Assembly: GCA_034401135.1 (NCBI GenBank)
Contig: JAWZSP010000007.1
Span: forward strand, 2,480,001 to 2,544,000
Reading direction: 5' to 3'
DNA: 64,000 nucleotides
From: Volutella citrinella
Lineage: Eukaryota > Ascomycota > Sordariomycetes > Hypocreales > Nectriaceae
A program made the translations under genes and the position numbers. The notes under the pieces are model-generated. The model was not told where the DNA came from and did not search any database. It was given only the letters and a program-made list of their open reading frames with translations. Below are positions 1-12,564 of this stretch, in pieces (within the stretch, counting starts at the first letter, position 1; each line of letters opens with the position of its first letter).

Positions 1-2412
1 GGAGATGAGGTCGGGGGACTCCGTGGAGTAATATGGAGTACACTCGTGCAGGTGCCCTTGGCTTGGCTTGACGGCTTGGCCATTGATTGCTGTGAGACAA
101 CGAGACCACTACGGCGTCGATAAAGCCCATCAGGCCTAACTGGAACGGTGAGGTTCTCGAGTCTAGAACCATCATTATCATCTCGTTCTGTACCATCCAA
201 GCAGCATGCCATCTCACATCTCGAAGCCGCCGCCCTGAATCACAGCTGCAGGGATGCGCGGCTGAAGTGAGATTGCCCTTGCAGACGGCGACACACCATC
301 TGGTCTGGGAAAGGCTAGAGAAGGGCAATGGAAGAAACCATGCCTGCCCTGCCCCATGGAGGGCATTCAGCTGCAATGATCACTCCAAAAGACATTCAAG
401 ACTACATTTTGAGTGTGGTAGAAGATTTGATAACCTTGAGTTAGTACCATGCTTAGTATGGACAGCCAGGACGTTGCATTTCCATACAGACAGGGAGCCA
501 TGTTCCCCATGCACACCACCTCACTCGACCCCCCCCGTAAGGCACAGTCTGGTCCAAATTTGGACCATCAATCATTCTCACAGGTGCAGACAGTAGGTGG
601 CAGTCATTATCAAATGGGTTATTACAGGGAACATGTGGTGGAAATCAAGGTAACGAGCGCCCGTCCTCTTCGTAGCATCGCCAGCGGGCCCACGCCATCT
701 GTGCGAAACCCCCAAGACACTGGCGGCAGCTGCACATGTGAAGCCCATTTCCTCGCCGTCGCCTGCAGCAATCGACGCCATCCGTCACAGGTAAATTGAA
801 GAAGCTACCCAAAACACTCCCTCTGTACCCCCGTATGTTGTCACAAGAAAACAATCATAATATAATGACTGTGCATAATGGTGCCTTGCTCGGAGCAGCA
901 ATGCGAATGAGCACCTCCGGGGCCCACGCCCTGAACGGGTTATTCGGCCCGCTGCTCAGAGATTACGACCCAGCACCAAAGTGCCTCGCCATAATGCCAT
1001 TTTGAGATGCATGTGATGTGATGCGACCTCCCGCTCACTGCTCATTTTGTCCACCACTTGCCTCCGCTCCCCTTTCGTCCCCCTACCTCTCGCTGACCAC
1101 ACCGAGTTGCCTCATGGGGATGGCAGCCGTGGTTGTCAGGTCACGAAGCTGGCAGGGCTCACAGACACCAGTGGTCGAGCTCACGGACTCGCCAGCCAAT
1201 ACGAGGTCGAGTGGCATGAAGACCAGGCCACCCGCTAGCTAGCCTCCGCCTCTCCAATCCGGGCCAACGTGCCTAATAATTGGAGCAGCCAACGACCTGC
1301 GCCGTGCAACGATAGGAGCAGCTCATCACCCAACACGTCTCACTCTGGAAATCACTCGACAAGGGTTAATCTTCCAGGACTGCCAAGCTGCCAGCACCAG
1401 ATCCTCCCGCCCAGCTGCTCGGTGTCAGAAATCCTTCCCATCCCGTACCCGTAGCTATTATACTCTTGCCACCTCCTCGTCCTCGTCCTCCACCTCGAGG
1501 ACACGAACAAGAGTCAAAACTCTATAATCCTATCCATCACTTGTGGCGCCCTAATGCCACAGTAGCTCGAGAATTTGCCACGGCCCCCACCTTTCATCTC
1601 CCCTAAGCCGGGGCCTCCCAGCTCCAAAAATAGCCCTGAGCTGGTCGCGTGCCGTATTCATTGGGACGAACCAGAGGAAGCGACAGGAATGCCATTCCAA
1701 CGCCACTGAGGCTTTGACGTGTTGCGCCGTTCCGTGGTGGCTGTCGCAACGTAGTACAACACCGTTTTTGCCGTTGCTGCTTCTCCAGTTCCCGCCCGTA
1801 GGCGCCTTGGCTCTGTCTGGCGCTTGTTCCATATCCCAAAACGTACATCGGTAAATGCCGTCGCGAATTGGGTATCCGGAAACGAGGTCTGTGAGAGTGA
1901 GCACAGTTGCAAGGCATCCTCAAACGCCCGTTGCGAATCAGCCCCAGGCCTCCGCTTTCAAGATATCAGTTACCTCAACAGCAAGAAGTGATGCTGTCAA
2001 GCAGCAAATGGGCCAGCATCACTGTGTGAATGAGAATAGCAGTGTCGAAATACTCGACACCGTCTTCAATTGACCTATGTACACTTTGCCCGACACCGTT
2101 GGTCTGGCGGTCGTCATCTAGTTGGTTGATTTGTCGTGTGGTGGTTTCCAACCTGTGTGTGTCTCTCTCTATATATCCGTGCCAGTCCCTAAGCAGAAAA
2201 TCAAAAATGAGAATAAAAGAGTCGCAAGCCATCATGACCCTGAAGTACTCCAGTGAATCAGGACAAAGCTGTCGGAAAATGACAGGTCCGTTGCACGCTA
2301 TGATCAATGCAATGCCAGAATCGAAGACTTTCCAAGCTCATGTTGTGCCATTCACGCACACATCTACCACGAGCATCTCAGATGCGCTGCTTTCGCCGCC
2401 CAACCTCGACGC
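1..2412. other. gene-poor stretch at left edge
   Basis: No reading frame here shows a recognisable protein family or a consistent chain of splice sites. Short pyrimidine-rich runs (for example near 1470-1500) and scattered short open frames are all I see. The right-hand end will include the 3' UTR of the minus-strand SKG6-type gene that stops at 2413. A gene lying mostly outside the window on the left cannot be excluded. Confidence 0.5.
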
Positions 2413-4790
2413 TCAGGGTCGCATGCCCCATTGCGGCTTCAGTGTGTCTTGCAAAGCGTTTGACGTAAAGACAGTGTCTCCGGGCAGGCGACTGACACGA
2501 CCGGCTCCAGCGCGGAGAGCACCCCGCTGGGCAGCAGAAAGCCCGCTTCGGTTGCTTCGAATACTTCCAGAGTCACTCATGGCGTCGCTGGCATCGTGGA
2601 ACTTCTTGGGGGGCGCGAAATCAAGAGCAGTGAACGTTCCCGACTTGCGGAGCAGGTGGCTAGTCCGAGGTTAGCAAGACTATTTGTGAAACGTGTCGAG
2701 GTAGAGTTCAGAAACTTACGGGCTAGGGAGAGCAGACAACTCGTCGAAAGCTGTGACAAGAGGGCTGGCCACAGGCACGGCGGGCGAGTACGGGCGTCTC
2801 TCGCCGAACGGACTGGGAGCACGTTGTCCAGAAGCAGTGTCCTTGATTCGATCAGGGGGAGCAAAATCGATGGCGTTCATGATCGCAAACGAGTCATCCC
2901 TGAGCTTCGAGGGGGTGGGCAGCGTGTTGAGAGGGGCTGGGGGCGGGAGCATCTTCTTCGGGGGCTGTCGGTATCTAGCGGAAGCAGACGAGTCGGGGCG
3001 TGGTCCAAAGGCGGATCCGGCTCGGGGTCTGCCACGAGGCCCACCTGGAAGGCTCATCCCGCCGAGCGAGCCGTGAGGACCATGTGGCACCCGAGGACCG
3101 CCGCGAGGAGGTCCTGGCATCGGTCGGCGCCCGGCAGGGGGTGGCGTCATGGCGCGGCGGGTGACGTTCTCGGCGTAGGGCATAACGAATGCGTTGGTGT
3201 CTGGGTCGAAGTATGCCGCGGCCTCGGGGAGGAACCCAGCATCATAGTCCTCATAATAGCCGGGCACCGCGGGGACAGGCGGTGCAGCCTCCTTGCTGTC
3301 GTCGAAATACTCCTTATAGAAGGAACGGATGCGGTTGGCGCGGTACTCGGGGTCCTCGGACTCAGTAACATCGTCCGGCGGCAGGGGACGGAATCCGACA
3401 GATAGGCGCTTGTTTTGCTGCTGGGGAACTCCCAAACCCTGTTGCGGTGCTTGATCTTCCATGAATGACTGTCGTACAGCCGAACGACCACGGTTGTTCT
3501 CTTCGTCATCATATGCAGCTGGCTGATAGGCTTGGAATCCGTCCTCTTCCTTGATGGGAGGGGGGCCGTGAGGGTTCTCATTTGTCGTGGGAGACATGGT
3601 CTTGGGAAGGTGGAAGTTGAGTCCGAGACCGGTCGTGGACTCACGAACCCGTTGGGGAGGCAGGGGGAAGTCATCAGTAACGGAATGGTTGTCGACTGTC
3701 GAATTGGGCTGTGTGATGGTCGGGAGTTGGAACTCTGGTGACTTGGCTCGAGCTTGGGGAGGCGGTTGGATATCGGAGTCCCGTTTCTCATCAAAATCGG
3801 AAATGACGCCTATTTCGGGTACGATAGACCTGCTGTGCAGGTCTCGTTTCTCGTCATCATAAGGAGGCGAGGCCTTGCGGACAGGTTCAGGCGCAGCAGG
3901 GATATCGAAGCTATCACCAACCGCGGGAGAATCGGGTGATTTGTAATGCAGGGAGTTGCCCCGAGGCGGCATTCGCCCAGGAGGGATGGATTTGTTGGTA
4001 GTGCCTGACATGTATTTGCTGCTGGACTTCGTGTAGACAGACGAATTCTCCTTGTGGTTGAATGAACGAATGGATCCGTTGTCGCTCTGGGTGTAGGTGT
4101 GGGCCATGGTATAGGGATCCTGGTGGTCGTTGGCGAGAGACCGTGCCAGAGAATTGAGGGACTCGCGTGACTGCTGCACGCCGGGAGGCAGTAGATATGG
4201 CGACTCGAGGTTCATATCCATCGAAAGTTGGCTGGGCTTGTGGGACATGCCTTTCTCTCCATTCATGCCGAGGAACATGCTCTTGCGCTTCGGCTTGGTA
4301 GGACCCCCCACATTCAGGCCAAAGTCCAGGCTTTTATGAGGATCGCGGGAATCCTCCAGCCTCTGGCGTTTCATGTTTTTCCGATGCAGGTAGAAGAGAA
4401 GACAGGCGACGAGAACGCAGGGAATGCTGCGGCTAAGATCAGTACATTTACTCAATGTGAGCGGGAGAAATACGAAACATACACAACAGCAAGCACAATG
4501 GGAACTGCCATGCTGCCCATAGGCTTCTCGCAGGTGTTGGAACTCTCTGTCGCCTGGCAATCCCGTCGGCCAAAGAGGCGTTGACCAAAGCTGGCAGTGG
4601 TCGGATCAGTCGGGGTGCGGTCAGGAAGAGTCTGCTCGACATCTCGGCGGAGGTTGATTCGAGGCTGCATCCGATAGTTTCCAAGACTCTTTGCCTCCAC
4701 TGCGGCACGCTCCTGCCGTTGCCCGTACGTGGTAACGCCCATTCTCTTGCCGAGCTGGACTCCTGCCCAGATGAGAGCCATTCTTCGCAA
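2413..4790 (-). CDS. SKG6/AXL2-type single-pass membrane protein
   Basis: Three exons (4790-4483, 4426-2720, 2659-2413) encode about 753 aa. A short N-terminal region ends in an N-x-C-x-K-P motif. It is followed by one strongly hydrophobic segment (about residues 93-115, MAVPIVLAVV then IPCVLVACLLFYL) that forms intact only when the first intron is spliced to the CAG at 4427. Directly after it come a basic HRKNMKRQ stop-transfer stretch and a DPHKSLDFGL motif, typical of the fungal SKG6 transmembrane family. The remaining 630 residues are low-complexity, rich in Pro, Ser and acidic residues, and probably cytoplasmic. The C-terminus (SGSIRSNRSGLSAAQRGALR, then LKPQWGMRP) looks constrained. Family knowledge points to cell-polarity or wall-related surface proteins; the exact role is unknown. 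The start could be ATG 4790 or 4781; an upstream exon is possible. Confidence 0.72.
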
Positions 4791-5253
4791 TACAATCAGA
4801 TCCTCGAGACGGTGAGTCGTGTACGAGACAATAAAGTATTAAGACTTGTGGTTGATTGAATCAATGTTCAACGATTCTCATGACCATTAGATTTACAGGG
4901 TGTGGCTGGTCGACGGACGTGGTGGGCGGTGAATCGATGTCGTCGGATGTGCTGCGCCAGGGGGATTAACAGACGCGAGGATTATTGGGTCGTCGTAATA
5001 GTCGTAGCCAGTCGAAACGAGTGCCAAGTGGGCGAAATGAAATGGAACAATAGAATCCCAAAAAACAAACAGATCCGCTGAAGCCAGCGGGCGGGATGAC
5101 GGTGGGTTGGTTGGATGGCGTCTTAAAAGAGGGACGGAGGTCGCTGGGCGTTGGGGGATGGTTCGCAGAGCAGACCAATCGCGAGACTAAGGAAGGACGA
5201 ACAGCTGGACGAAATGCAAGTCGAAAAGAGTGACGGCCCGCTGGCAGGCAGGT

Positions 5254-5294
5254 GAGAGGGAGGGAGAGAGGGAGGGGAGAAGGGAGACGGGAGG
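5254..5294 (+). repeat. purine-rich (GA) tract
   Basis: Almost uninterrupted G/A run on the plus strand, so a CT-rich run on the coding strand of the downstream minus-strand gene. CT-rich blocks are common just upstream of transcription starts in filamentous fungi, so this may mark the core promoter or 5' leader of the SKG6-type gene. Confidence 0.6.
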
Positions 5295-8150
5295 TGTTGC
5301 CGTCGGTCGAAGTGAAGGTGAAGAGAGAGAAGTGAAAGACTGGAGCGAGTTGAGACGACAAGAGCGACCGCAGAGCGAGCACGGGATGCGAATGGACGAC
5401 CTGAGGAACGAACGGACCTAGCGCTCATAGGCCAGGCTCCCCTGAGGAACAGTCCTGCAGGCGAGGCCGGGTACCTGCTCAGTGAGCACAACCCCAGCAC
5501 AGCGACCCAGTGCGCTGTGCAAGCGTCTGATAGGAGCCCGTCCTCGACCTGCGCGTAGGCGAGACATGGTGGACTGCAGTGACACCGTACCTGACCTGGG
5601 CTGCTGGCTTGAAAGACGGTGCCTGGGCCGCGCACCCCCGGCAAGTTGCAGGCGCTGGGAGGGGCCCCGGGCCTGGGAGTGGGTGGTCTGGTTGTCTGGC
5701 GGGTGGGTTCGTCCCCGTCCATGGCGGACTAGAGAGAGATTGGGCAGTGGGCCGGGCGTTGAATGCACGTTAGAAGCCTCCTCCTATTTGCCCCAAAATG
5801 AAAGGGGGGTGTGCAGCGCCGCCACGGCATTGGCCGCGCGCTCCAATGGTGTTATCTTCCTTTGCATCAATCCCTCTGCCATAGAGAGAGACGAGGCAAG
5901 CACCGGTCGACTAGATTCGATCAACTCACTCCTACGTTATGTGTTGATTGCCTTACCATAAGTAGGTAGGTATTCAGCAAACCGTGATAAGCACCAGGCT
6001 CCCCTTTTTGCCCATGCCGGGGTCATTCAGGACCTGGGCTCCGCCAGGGCTGAGCCTGCACGGCTCATGGTACAATGATCCTGCTGATGCGGGCAACTTG
6101 AACGATATGCCGTTTTTGGCCACGCACTCGGTGTTGGATGGAGGTGGGGAGGGACCGAAAAACCTGCTTCTGCAGCAGTGCCTGTGCAATAATAATACTA
6201 GTACTACTAATAGCAACCGGCCTGCTAGTGCTCGTCCAACGAGGGCTGTGCAGAGCAATGCTGAGCAGATCACCGGGCGGGCTGTGGACTGGGCAGGATG
6301 CTGGTGGATTCGCCGGTTCTGCAAAGTGAGACCGACCGAAGTGATTCGGGCATCTCAGACAGAACCTGCCCCTTGAAGTCTAGCTGGCCATTGTATTACT
6401 CCGTATGCCCGGCAAACAAGCCATCTGTGATCTGCAGTGCTAGCAGCATGAGTGAATAGTTGAGAGCCAGAACAGAATCTGGATAGTAGCAACGATCTAG
6501 CAATCCTCCCTCGTCAAACTGATGCCCAGTCTCGAGATGCTTCCTCCAAGATGCCTTGGTAAACCATTAGTGTGCCCTTCACCGTCATCACCTGCGCCGT
6601 GCCGCCGCCATGCACACGCTGCACAACACCACTATGCATCGATCCCAATGCCGCTAGAAAACCACGGGCGAAGAGGTGGTGCGCACAAAATCCCAGTCTG
6701 GTTCGACTCGTCGTCCTTTACCATCCACCCCCCCTTGATGGCCCACTGGTGGAGAGCGCCAGTAAGCCACCCGTTCCATTGGATGGAATGGTGATGCGCT
6801 GGAGCCGCACCGGTGCGGGTTTCCCCTTACAGGCCTCCTTGACCAATGGCGCCAGGGAAGACGGCCAACGTCCCGGGGGGGCTAGCAGAAGGTGCGACTA
6901 GTCCCTGGCCACCTGGGATGCTAGCCAGGGGGAAGACGATGTGATCCAAGGGATTGATGCAGGTACGCGGTCTTTATCTGCACTACCTTACCTACCTTAT
7001 TATGTGCAGGTACCTCGACCCAGTTCCAAGCTCTTCCAGTGACCACTGCAGATGGATGCCCTGTTTTTGCTTAGGTAGGTACCCGACCTTGCCCACGCAA
7101 CTCAAAAACCAAGGAGCAGCAGGGCATAGACTGTTCGCCCACTTTATTAGATATCGTTTGCACTGCGGTGCGGTATTATGCGGTGTTCCTAAGGTTTGTC
7201 AACACCCTCACTGACGTACTAGTAGTCACAAATCATTCCGCGCTCCTTCCAGACCAAGGACCGCCATCTGGTCTGTGAAGCGGTGGGAGCTGCACTACCA
7301 CGTAGGTGTCTACTTATTTACGCAATGATATTAATTTATGTGGTACACTGAGTGGGCATCCATCCTCGGCCAGAGAGGGCTTCGCTATGCTTGGATTTTT
7401 GGAAGAGGTATCCGTACTCTCCGCCATAATCAGTTCGCCATGTCACCATCTCACCAGATCCTTGGTCGTGTTGACTGCGGTCGTTGGACAGCAGAGTCCA
7501 TGGCACTACAGCAGCCGGTCCTTTATACCACCACAGGCTACTACTAGTACATACGATCACGGCATATCGCGGTATATCACGGTAATATATGGTAATTGCT
7601 CCCGAGATTAATCGCATTGAAGAATACGGTAGTTGAGGAGGTACAGTATGTGGTGGACGAGGCAGAACAACGACCTCGTCCAAACCTCCCTGGAGCCCAG
7701 ACAGCCGGGACCCAAGCTTCCATCGCCAAGATTATTACAGGATATTTGGCGAGTAATAGTAATTAACCATTGACACCAGGCTTTAAACAGTGGTACCAAA
7801 GCCATCTTGTATTATGTTATGCACGGGGCTCCCTATGACTGATCGTCGCTGACTGCCCATCACCCCATTGCCAGCCTTGCCAGCTTCCTCCCTGCGTCTC
7901 TTGCGGCTTGCGAGACAAGCCAGACAAGCCAGACAACGTCATAGCAGTCCCTCCCGGCCGTCTCAAAGGCTGTCTTGTCTAACAGTTGCCTTGCATAGCA
8001 TCGCGGCCACTAAACGCGTCCCCGTGTTATGATCGACCGCGTGGCAGTGCGAAAATGGATGAGACATTGCCTTGATCATGAGAAACCAAGTGCCGAGACT
8101 CGGGTCCCTCCTTGATCTTGCCCATGGGTCATGGTATCCGCCGTCATTGC

Positions 8151-8170
8151 TAGTAGTACTAGTAGTAGTA
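8151..8170. repeat. TAG trinucleotide microsatellite, imperfect palindrome
   Basis: Repeated TAG units interrupted by a central TAC-TAG turn. Non-coding; a related TAA/TAC-rich run lies near 6187-6215. Confidence 0.7.
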
Positions 8171-8447
8171 ATCAACTAGAAAAGCCTAGGAACAATTATG
8201 AATTCCCAAGGATTCCTCCGCTCTGTCCGGGACCGCGGTGATTTCGCCTCGACCTAATTACGTCCCATCTCGGCGCGCCGTTCTAATCTGTCCGGCCGTC
8301 TCAGCACCTTGTAACCCTGCCCAAGGCCGTGGCGCATCTAATTAATTGACACCGACTTCTCCCAAGTCGCTCCCTCCCGGGCGGTTTCACCTTTCAGGCC
8401 GGGGGCTGTCGATCCCCGGACCCACGCGAATACAGAGTATGGCAACT

Positions 8448-10537
8448 TCACCCCGGCTGGGAGGCCGTCGAGACGCTGTAGTACTCGGGTGCATACTCCA
8501 CCAGCCAGCTCTTCTCAATCTTGGTGATGTCGCGGATAAAGATCTTGCTGCCTGTCTCCATGACCTCGTGGAAAATCACCCAGTCCGCCTTGCGGTTGAA
8601 GAGCAGCGAGCTGGGGTGCGCGTGCAGCACCGTCCCGCCCTCAACATTGCGAAATGTTCCATCGGGTTGCATCCGCGCTGCGTGGGCGAAGTATCCCGCC
8701 GTCAGGCACCTCCGGATCTGCTCGGCCTTGTTCGCGTTGTCTGCTGCCGTAGCCTGGCCAGCAAGAGTTTCCTCGACATTGATGCTGAACCGTTCAAGGT
8801 ACCGCTTCAGCTGCGCCCGGATGCTGACGGCCCGACTCATGGCCTTGTAGTTGAGATTATTTTCGTGGCAGAACCGTGATTCCTTCTTCCCCTTTGTGAC
8901 AAATGCCTGGTATGCGTTCAGCAGCGTGAGGTGGTCTCCCTCTTCGACGGCAAACTTCCTTCGCGATGTTTCCATCTTCTTTCGTTCGCCATCATGGTGA
9001 AACCACACACTCCCCCCGAGGCTTGTCATGGCCGCGATCGTAAGCATCTCGCTCAGGCAGTTGAAGGATTGCGCTGTGAGCAGGGTCTTTGCCATCATGG
9101 GCTCAACAGCCAGCTCGGCCATCCTTGATCCGAGGGGCTTCGTTAACTTGGCGTATTCGTCCAACGCACCCAGGGCGTAGAGGAGCTCGAGAGCTTTTGA
9201 CATCAAGTCCGCCGGCGGCGAGGTGAGGAAGTCGAAGCGAACAACATTGTCAATTCCCAGCGCCTTGAGCTGGAGAATAATCGGCGCAAGGTTAGACCTT
9301 TGGATCTCCGGGCTATTCGCTGCCGGGAGACTCTGGAAGCTCTCTTCGGTGTATAGTCGGAAGCACTTTCCGGGTTTCGTTCTGCCAGCTCGTCCAGCTC
9401 TCTGTGATGCCGACGCCTTGGAGACGGGGGTTGCTGTGAGCGCTTCGATGCCAGTCGTTGGGTTATACGCCCTCAGCTTCACGAAGCCGCTGTCCACGAC
9501 GTACACAATTCCGTCAATGGTCACCGATGCCTCAGCGATATTGGTCGAGAATATGACTTTCCGTGTTCCTTCCGCCGGCTTGTCAAACACGTACATCTGC
9601 TGCTCGCTGGACAGGCCAGCATACAGCGGCATCGGTTGGAGAGGCCCATACCGTCCATCCAACTCCAGCACACGCTCTGCCACGGCTTGCACCGCGTTGT
9701 CAATTTCCTCGCGGCCAGTCAGGAAAACCAAAATGTCACCTTCTCCCTCCTGCGTGTGTATATCGAGCACAACATCGATGGCCTTTTCCACGTAATTTTC
9801 TGCAGGCGATTCCAGGTAGAGAATGTCGATCGGATAAGTCCGCCCTTCCAGACTGACGATGGCTCCGATATCGTTCTTGGGCTCACCATTGCCTTTGTCG
9901 GAAGTCTCTGCATTTCCTTGCACGAAAAAATTCAGAAACTCCTCTGCCTGTATCGTAGCACTGCTGATAATGATCCGAAGCTCAGGTCGCTTCCGGCGAA
10001 TCTTTTTCAGCAATCCGAGGAGGATGTCTGTGCTGATGGATCTCTCATGGGCTTCATCAACCATGATGACAGAGTATCGAGTCAGCAGTGGATCTACCAG
10101 TGCTTCTCTGATGAGCAGGCCATCCGTGAGGAACTTGATGCGAGTTGCGGCAGAGGTCTGGTCCTCGAAACGAATTGAAAACCCAACCTCCTTGCCGACT
10201 TCGCATCCGACTTCCTCCGCGACTCTCACAGCAACCGTCGTAGCAGCAACGCGACGAGGCTAGAGGTGTACATGTTAGAACTTTTCCAAGCAAATTCCTA
10301 GATGGAGTTGCTTACCTGGGTTACGCCTATGATCTTGCCGTCCGCACACCATCCTGCTTTCTCTAGAAACTGGGGTATTTGTGTCGTCTTGCCGGAGCCT
10401 GTCTGTCCGATGACTATGGTAACTGGGTGTGTCTCAATGACATAGAGTAGGCTCTCGCGGCGCTTGGCTATGGGGAGAAGTGCTGCAGGCTTGTGGAGAG
10501 CCGGAATAAAGGCCGAGTCGAGGTCAAGTTCTGTCAT
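8448..10537 (-). CDS. DHX35: DEAH-box RNA helicase, DHX35 type
   Basis: Two exons (10537-10316, 10259-8448) encode 677 aa, close to the usual length for DHX35. Motif I is GQTGSGKTT (residues 44-52), the PRRVAAT motif Ia begins immediately after the intron, and motif II is DEAH (142-145). SAT motif III lies near 180 and the QRAGRAGR motif VI lies in the second RecA domain. It is followed by the HA2/ratchet and OB-fold regions typical of DEAH helicases. The segment KAGWCADGKIIGVTQ resembles DHX35 more than PRP2, PRP16, PRP22 or PRP43. DHX35 is associated with catalytic-stage spliceosomes, so a nuclear role in pre-mRNA splicing is inferred. Start ATG 10537 gives a short N-terminus before the helicase core, and an upstream leader intron is plausible. 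Divergent from the CUE5-type gene. Confidence 0.88.
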
Positions 10538-11079
10538 GATGGCTGATCGTTGGCGTTTGTTTTGATACCAGGCCCATTTCTCAGGCAAGGTATACTTGAG
10601 ATGGCGGTCACTTGGCCAACAGCGAGAGTTACCCACAAGACTGAAGGGATAATATTCATATATCCACGACCACCCTAGCCAACTCACAGGAACAGAAGGC
10701 CGAGCTTGCTCTTCCTCGTCATCAGGTAAATTTCGCGGATGAGGTTCAGCTACCCTAGACCTAAAAAAAACCGGGCTGCCATTGGTTGCCTGAACGATGT
10801 GGATAGCCCAGGGTCAGTCGTCATGCTGTGGCAAAGGTTGTGGCTTGAACAGCTCCTAGGCATTATGCTCATGTGGGGCACGTCATCAGCGTCGTGGCTC
10901 GGTTGACCCCTCGCGCCTCATTGCCTGCCTTATTATCACGAGCAAGCCAGGCTGAAGCGAAATCTCCCAATTTCCCCAGACTAAGTGCTTCGTTTACCTT
11001 GCATCGAAGGTTGATCTCAAGTCAAGCCGCATCCTGTAATCATCACAGTCGGAGTAACCATCTCAGATCCCCGGCCATC
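10538..11079. other. divergent promoter, DHX35-type / CUE5-type genes
   Basis: 542 bp separate the two start codons. It probably holds both promoters and the leader intron proposed for the helicase. I see no other gene. Confidence 0.6.
10543..10687 (-). other. putative 5' leader intron of the DHX35-type gene
   Basis: On the minus strand a GTGAGT donor starts at 10687 and a CAG acceptor ends at 10543, six bases before the proposed ATG at 10537. Upstream of the donor an open stretch rich in Asp/Glu codons is readable, but it does not join in frame to the helicase. I therefore read it as a leader rather than a coding exon. Transcript data would settle this. Confidence 0.3.
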
Positions 11080-12564
11080 ATGTCGGCCCCTACTGAGGCG
11101 GTAAGTCGCCATCCCTTCCACCATCCCCTTCGTCATTGTCATGCGCCTCTTGCATGATAGCTAATCGCCGTATGCTGCCGCGCAGAACAAAACCGCCACG
11201 GAGAGTGGCCCGGAGTCACCCACTACAGCTCGCCCCCTAGAGCTCGACGATGACGATGTCCAGGAAACCATTGCGCTGGGCGATGATGGACCAGCCGTCC
11301 CCCCCAAGGCGGCAACTCCCACGTCTCCGGCACCTGCGACTGAGACTGCCCCCCCGAAGCCCCCCCGCCCACTCACCGAGGCGCAAAAGAACGAGATGAT
11401 TCTCAAGGAGGCTTTCCCTACCGTGGAGGCCGGCGTCATTAAGGCGGTGTTGAGAGCCAGTGGTGGCAAAGTCGAGCCTGCCTTCAATGCACTCCTGGGT
11501 AAAATGCTGCAATCCCTACATGGCACGCGACACCCGGCTTGGCAACTAACATGCGGATAGAGATGACGGATCCCGATGCTGCCCAATACGAGGAACCCGA
11601 GGAGGTCCCCCCTCCCCAACCGCCACGCCCTCAAAACCGAGAGCAGATGTCTCAGCTTGAGGCGGATGAGCTGTATGCGCGCCAGCTCGCCGAGCACTAC
11701 GACAACGTTGGCGCATACGAATCGCGAACGTCTAACCGAAGCACCCAGGACGGACGACCCCGAGAGAACCAGGGCGAATGGACCGTGGGCGAGCGTGAGC
11801 ACAGCTTCATCGACGATGATCTTCCTGTTATCCGGGATAACCTGCGGAAGGGATTCGTGGAGACCCAGACAAAGGTCAATAGTTGGATTACAATGATGAA
11901 GCAGAAGATTGAGGAGAACTTTGACGAGAGCGCCGATGGACAAGGACAGCAGAGGCCGGGTGAGCCATACCGTCGACAAGGCGAGGCCAGCCGACGGAGC
12001 GGCGACTACGATCGTTACGATGCCGATCCCCAGGTCATCACCGACGACTTTGCTGGCATGAAGTTTTCGTCGGACGGCAGTAAGACCCAGCATGACCGAG
12101 AGTGTGCATCTCGAATCGATACTAATGCAGATTTTCTAGCCCCCATGGGTCGCCCCATGGCGAACACCAACATGTACAAGCCTCCTCCGCCTTCTTCGTC
12201 GCCCAAGCCAAGCAATGGTCGCCGGGTTGGCTTCAAAGAGGAGACAGAGGAGATCAACATGTACGAGTCCTCACCGCGGGTGCCCCCCAAGGACGAGACC
12301 CCTGGAAGCGCGGGCCGAGGAGGAAGCAAGTGGCAACCGCTATCGTCGCTTGCGCCTAACCCCATCACCGACAACGACCCGTTCAGCTTGGGCGACAGCG
12401 AGGACGAGAAGGATGCGAAAGAGAAGCCCAAGGATACCAAGTCGGATGCCACCAAGTCTGATGCCAAGTCGGATGACAATGAGCGGTTGAAGCAGGCAGC
12501 CGCCGAGGCTATGGCTGACAGTCTTGTAGATGACAAGAAGGACGGCGCGGCGAAGAAGAACTAG
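11080..12564 (+). CDS. CUE5: CUE-domain ubiquitin-binding protein, CUE5 type
   Basis: Four exons (11080-11100, 11186-11498, 11561-12079, 12140-12564) encode 425 aa. A CUE domain lies at about residues 70-112 (EMILKEAFPTVEAGVIKAVL, then A-x-N-A-L-L), directly followed by the M-x-Q-L-E-A-D-E-L-Y-A-R-Q-L-A motif found after the CUE domain in Cue5-type proteins. The rest is acidic and disordered, ending in Lys/Asp/Ala-rich sequence. Yeast Cue5 is a ubiquitin-Atg8 adaptor for clearance of aggregated proteins; the same role is inferred here. The third intron (12080-12139) is exactly 60 nt and open in frame, so its retention would insert 20 residues without a stop. Removing it gives a smoother SSDGTPMGRP junction, and it contains a TACTAAT branch-point-like word. 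I therefore treat it as an intron. Confidence 0.85.

Larger units (their letters stand above)
4791..8447. other. long intergenic region upstream of SKG6-type gene
   Basis: A 3.6 kb stretch without a supportable gene. The part next to 4790 is probably promoter and 5' leader of the minus-strand SKG6-type gene, with a purine-rich tract at 5254-5294. The rest carries a TAG-type microsatellite at 8151-8170 and several TAGGTAGGTA-like words (near 5962, 6990 and 7072). Short open frames on both strands lack codon structure or family resemblance. Confidence 0.5.

Noticed and set aside
11161..12093. 310-codon minus-strand open frame over the CUE5-type gene
   Set aside because: Antisense to recognisable CUE exons; no splice or family support.
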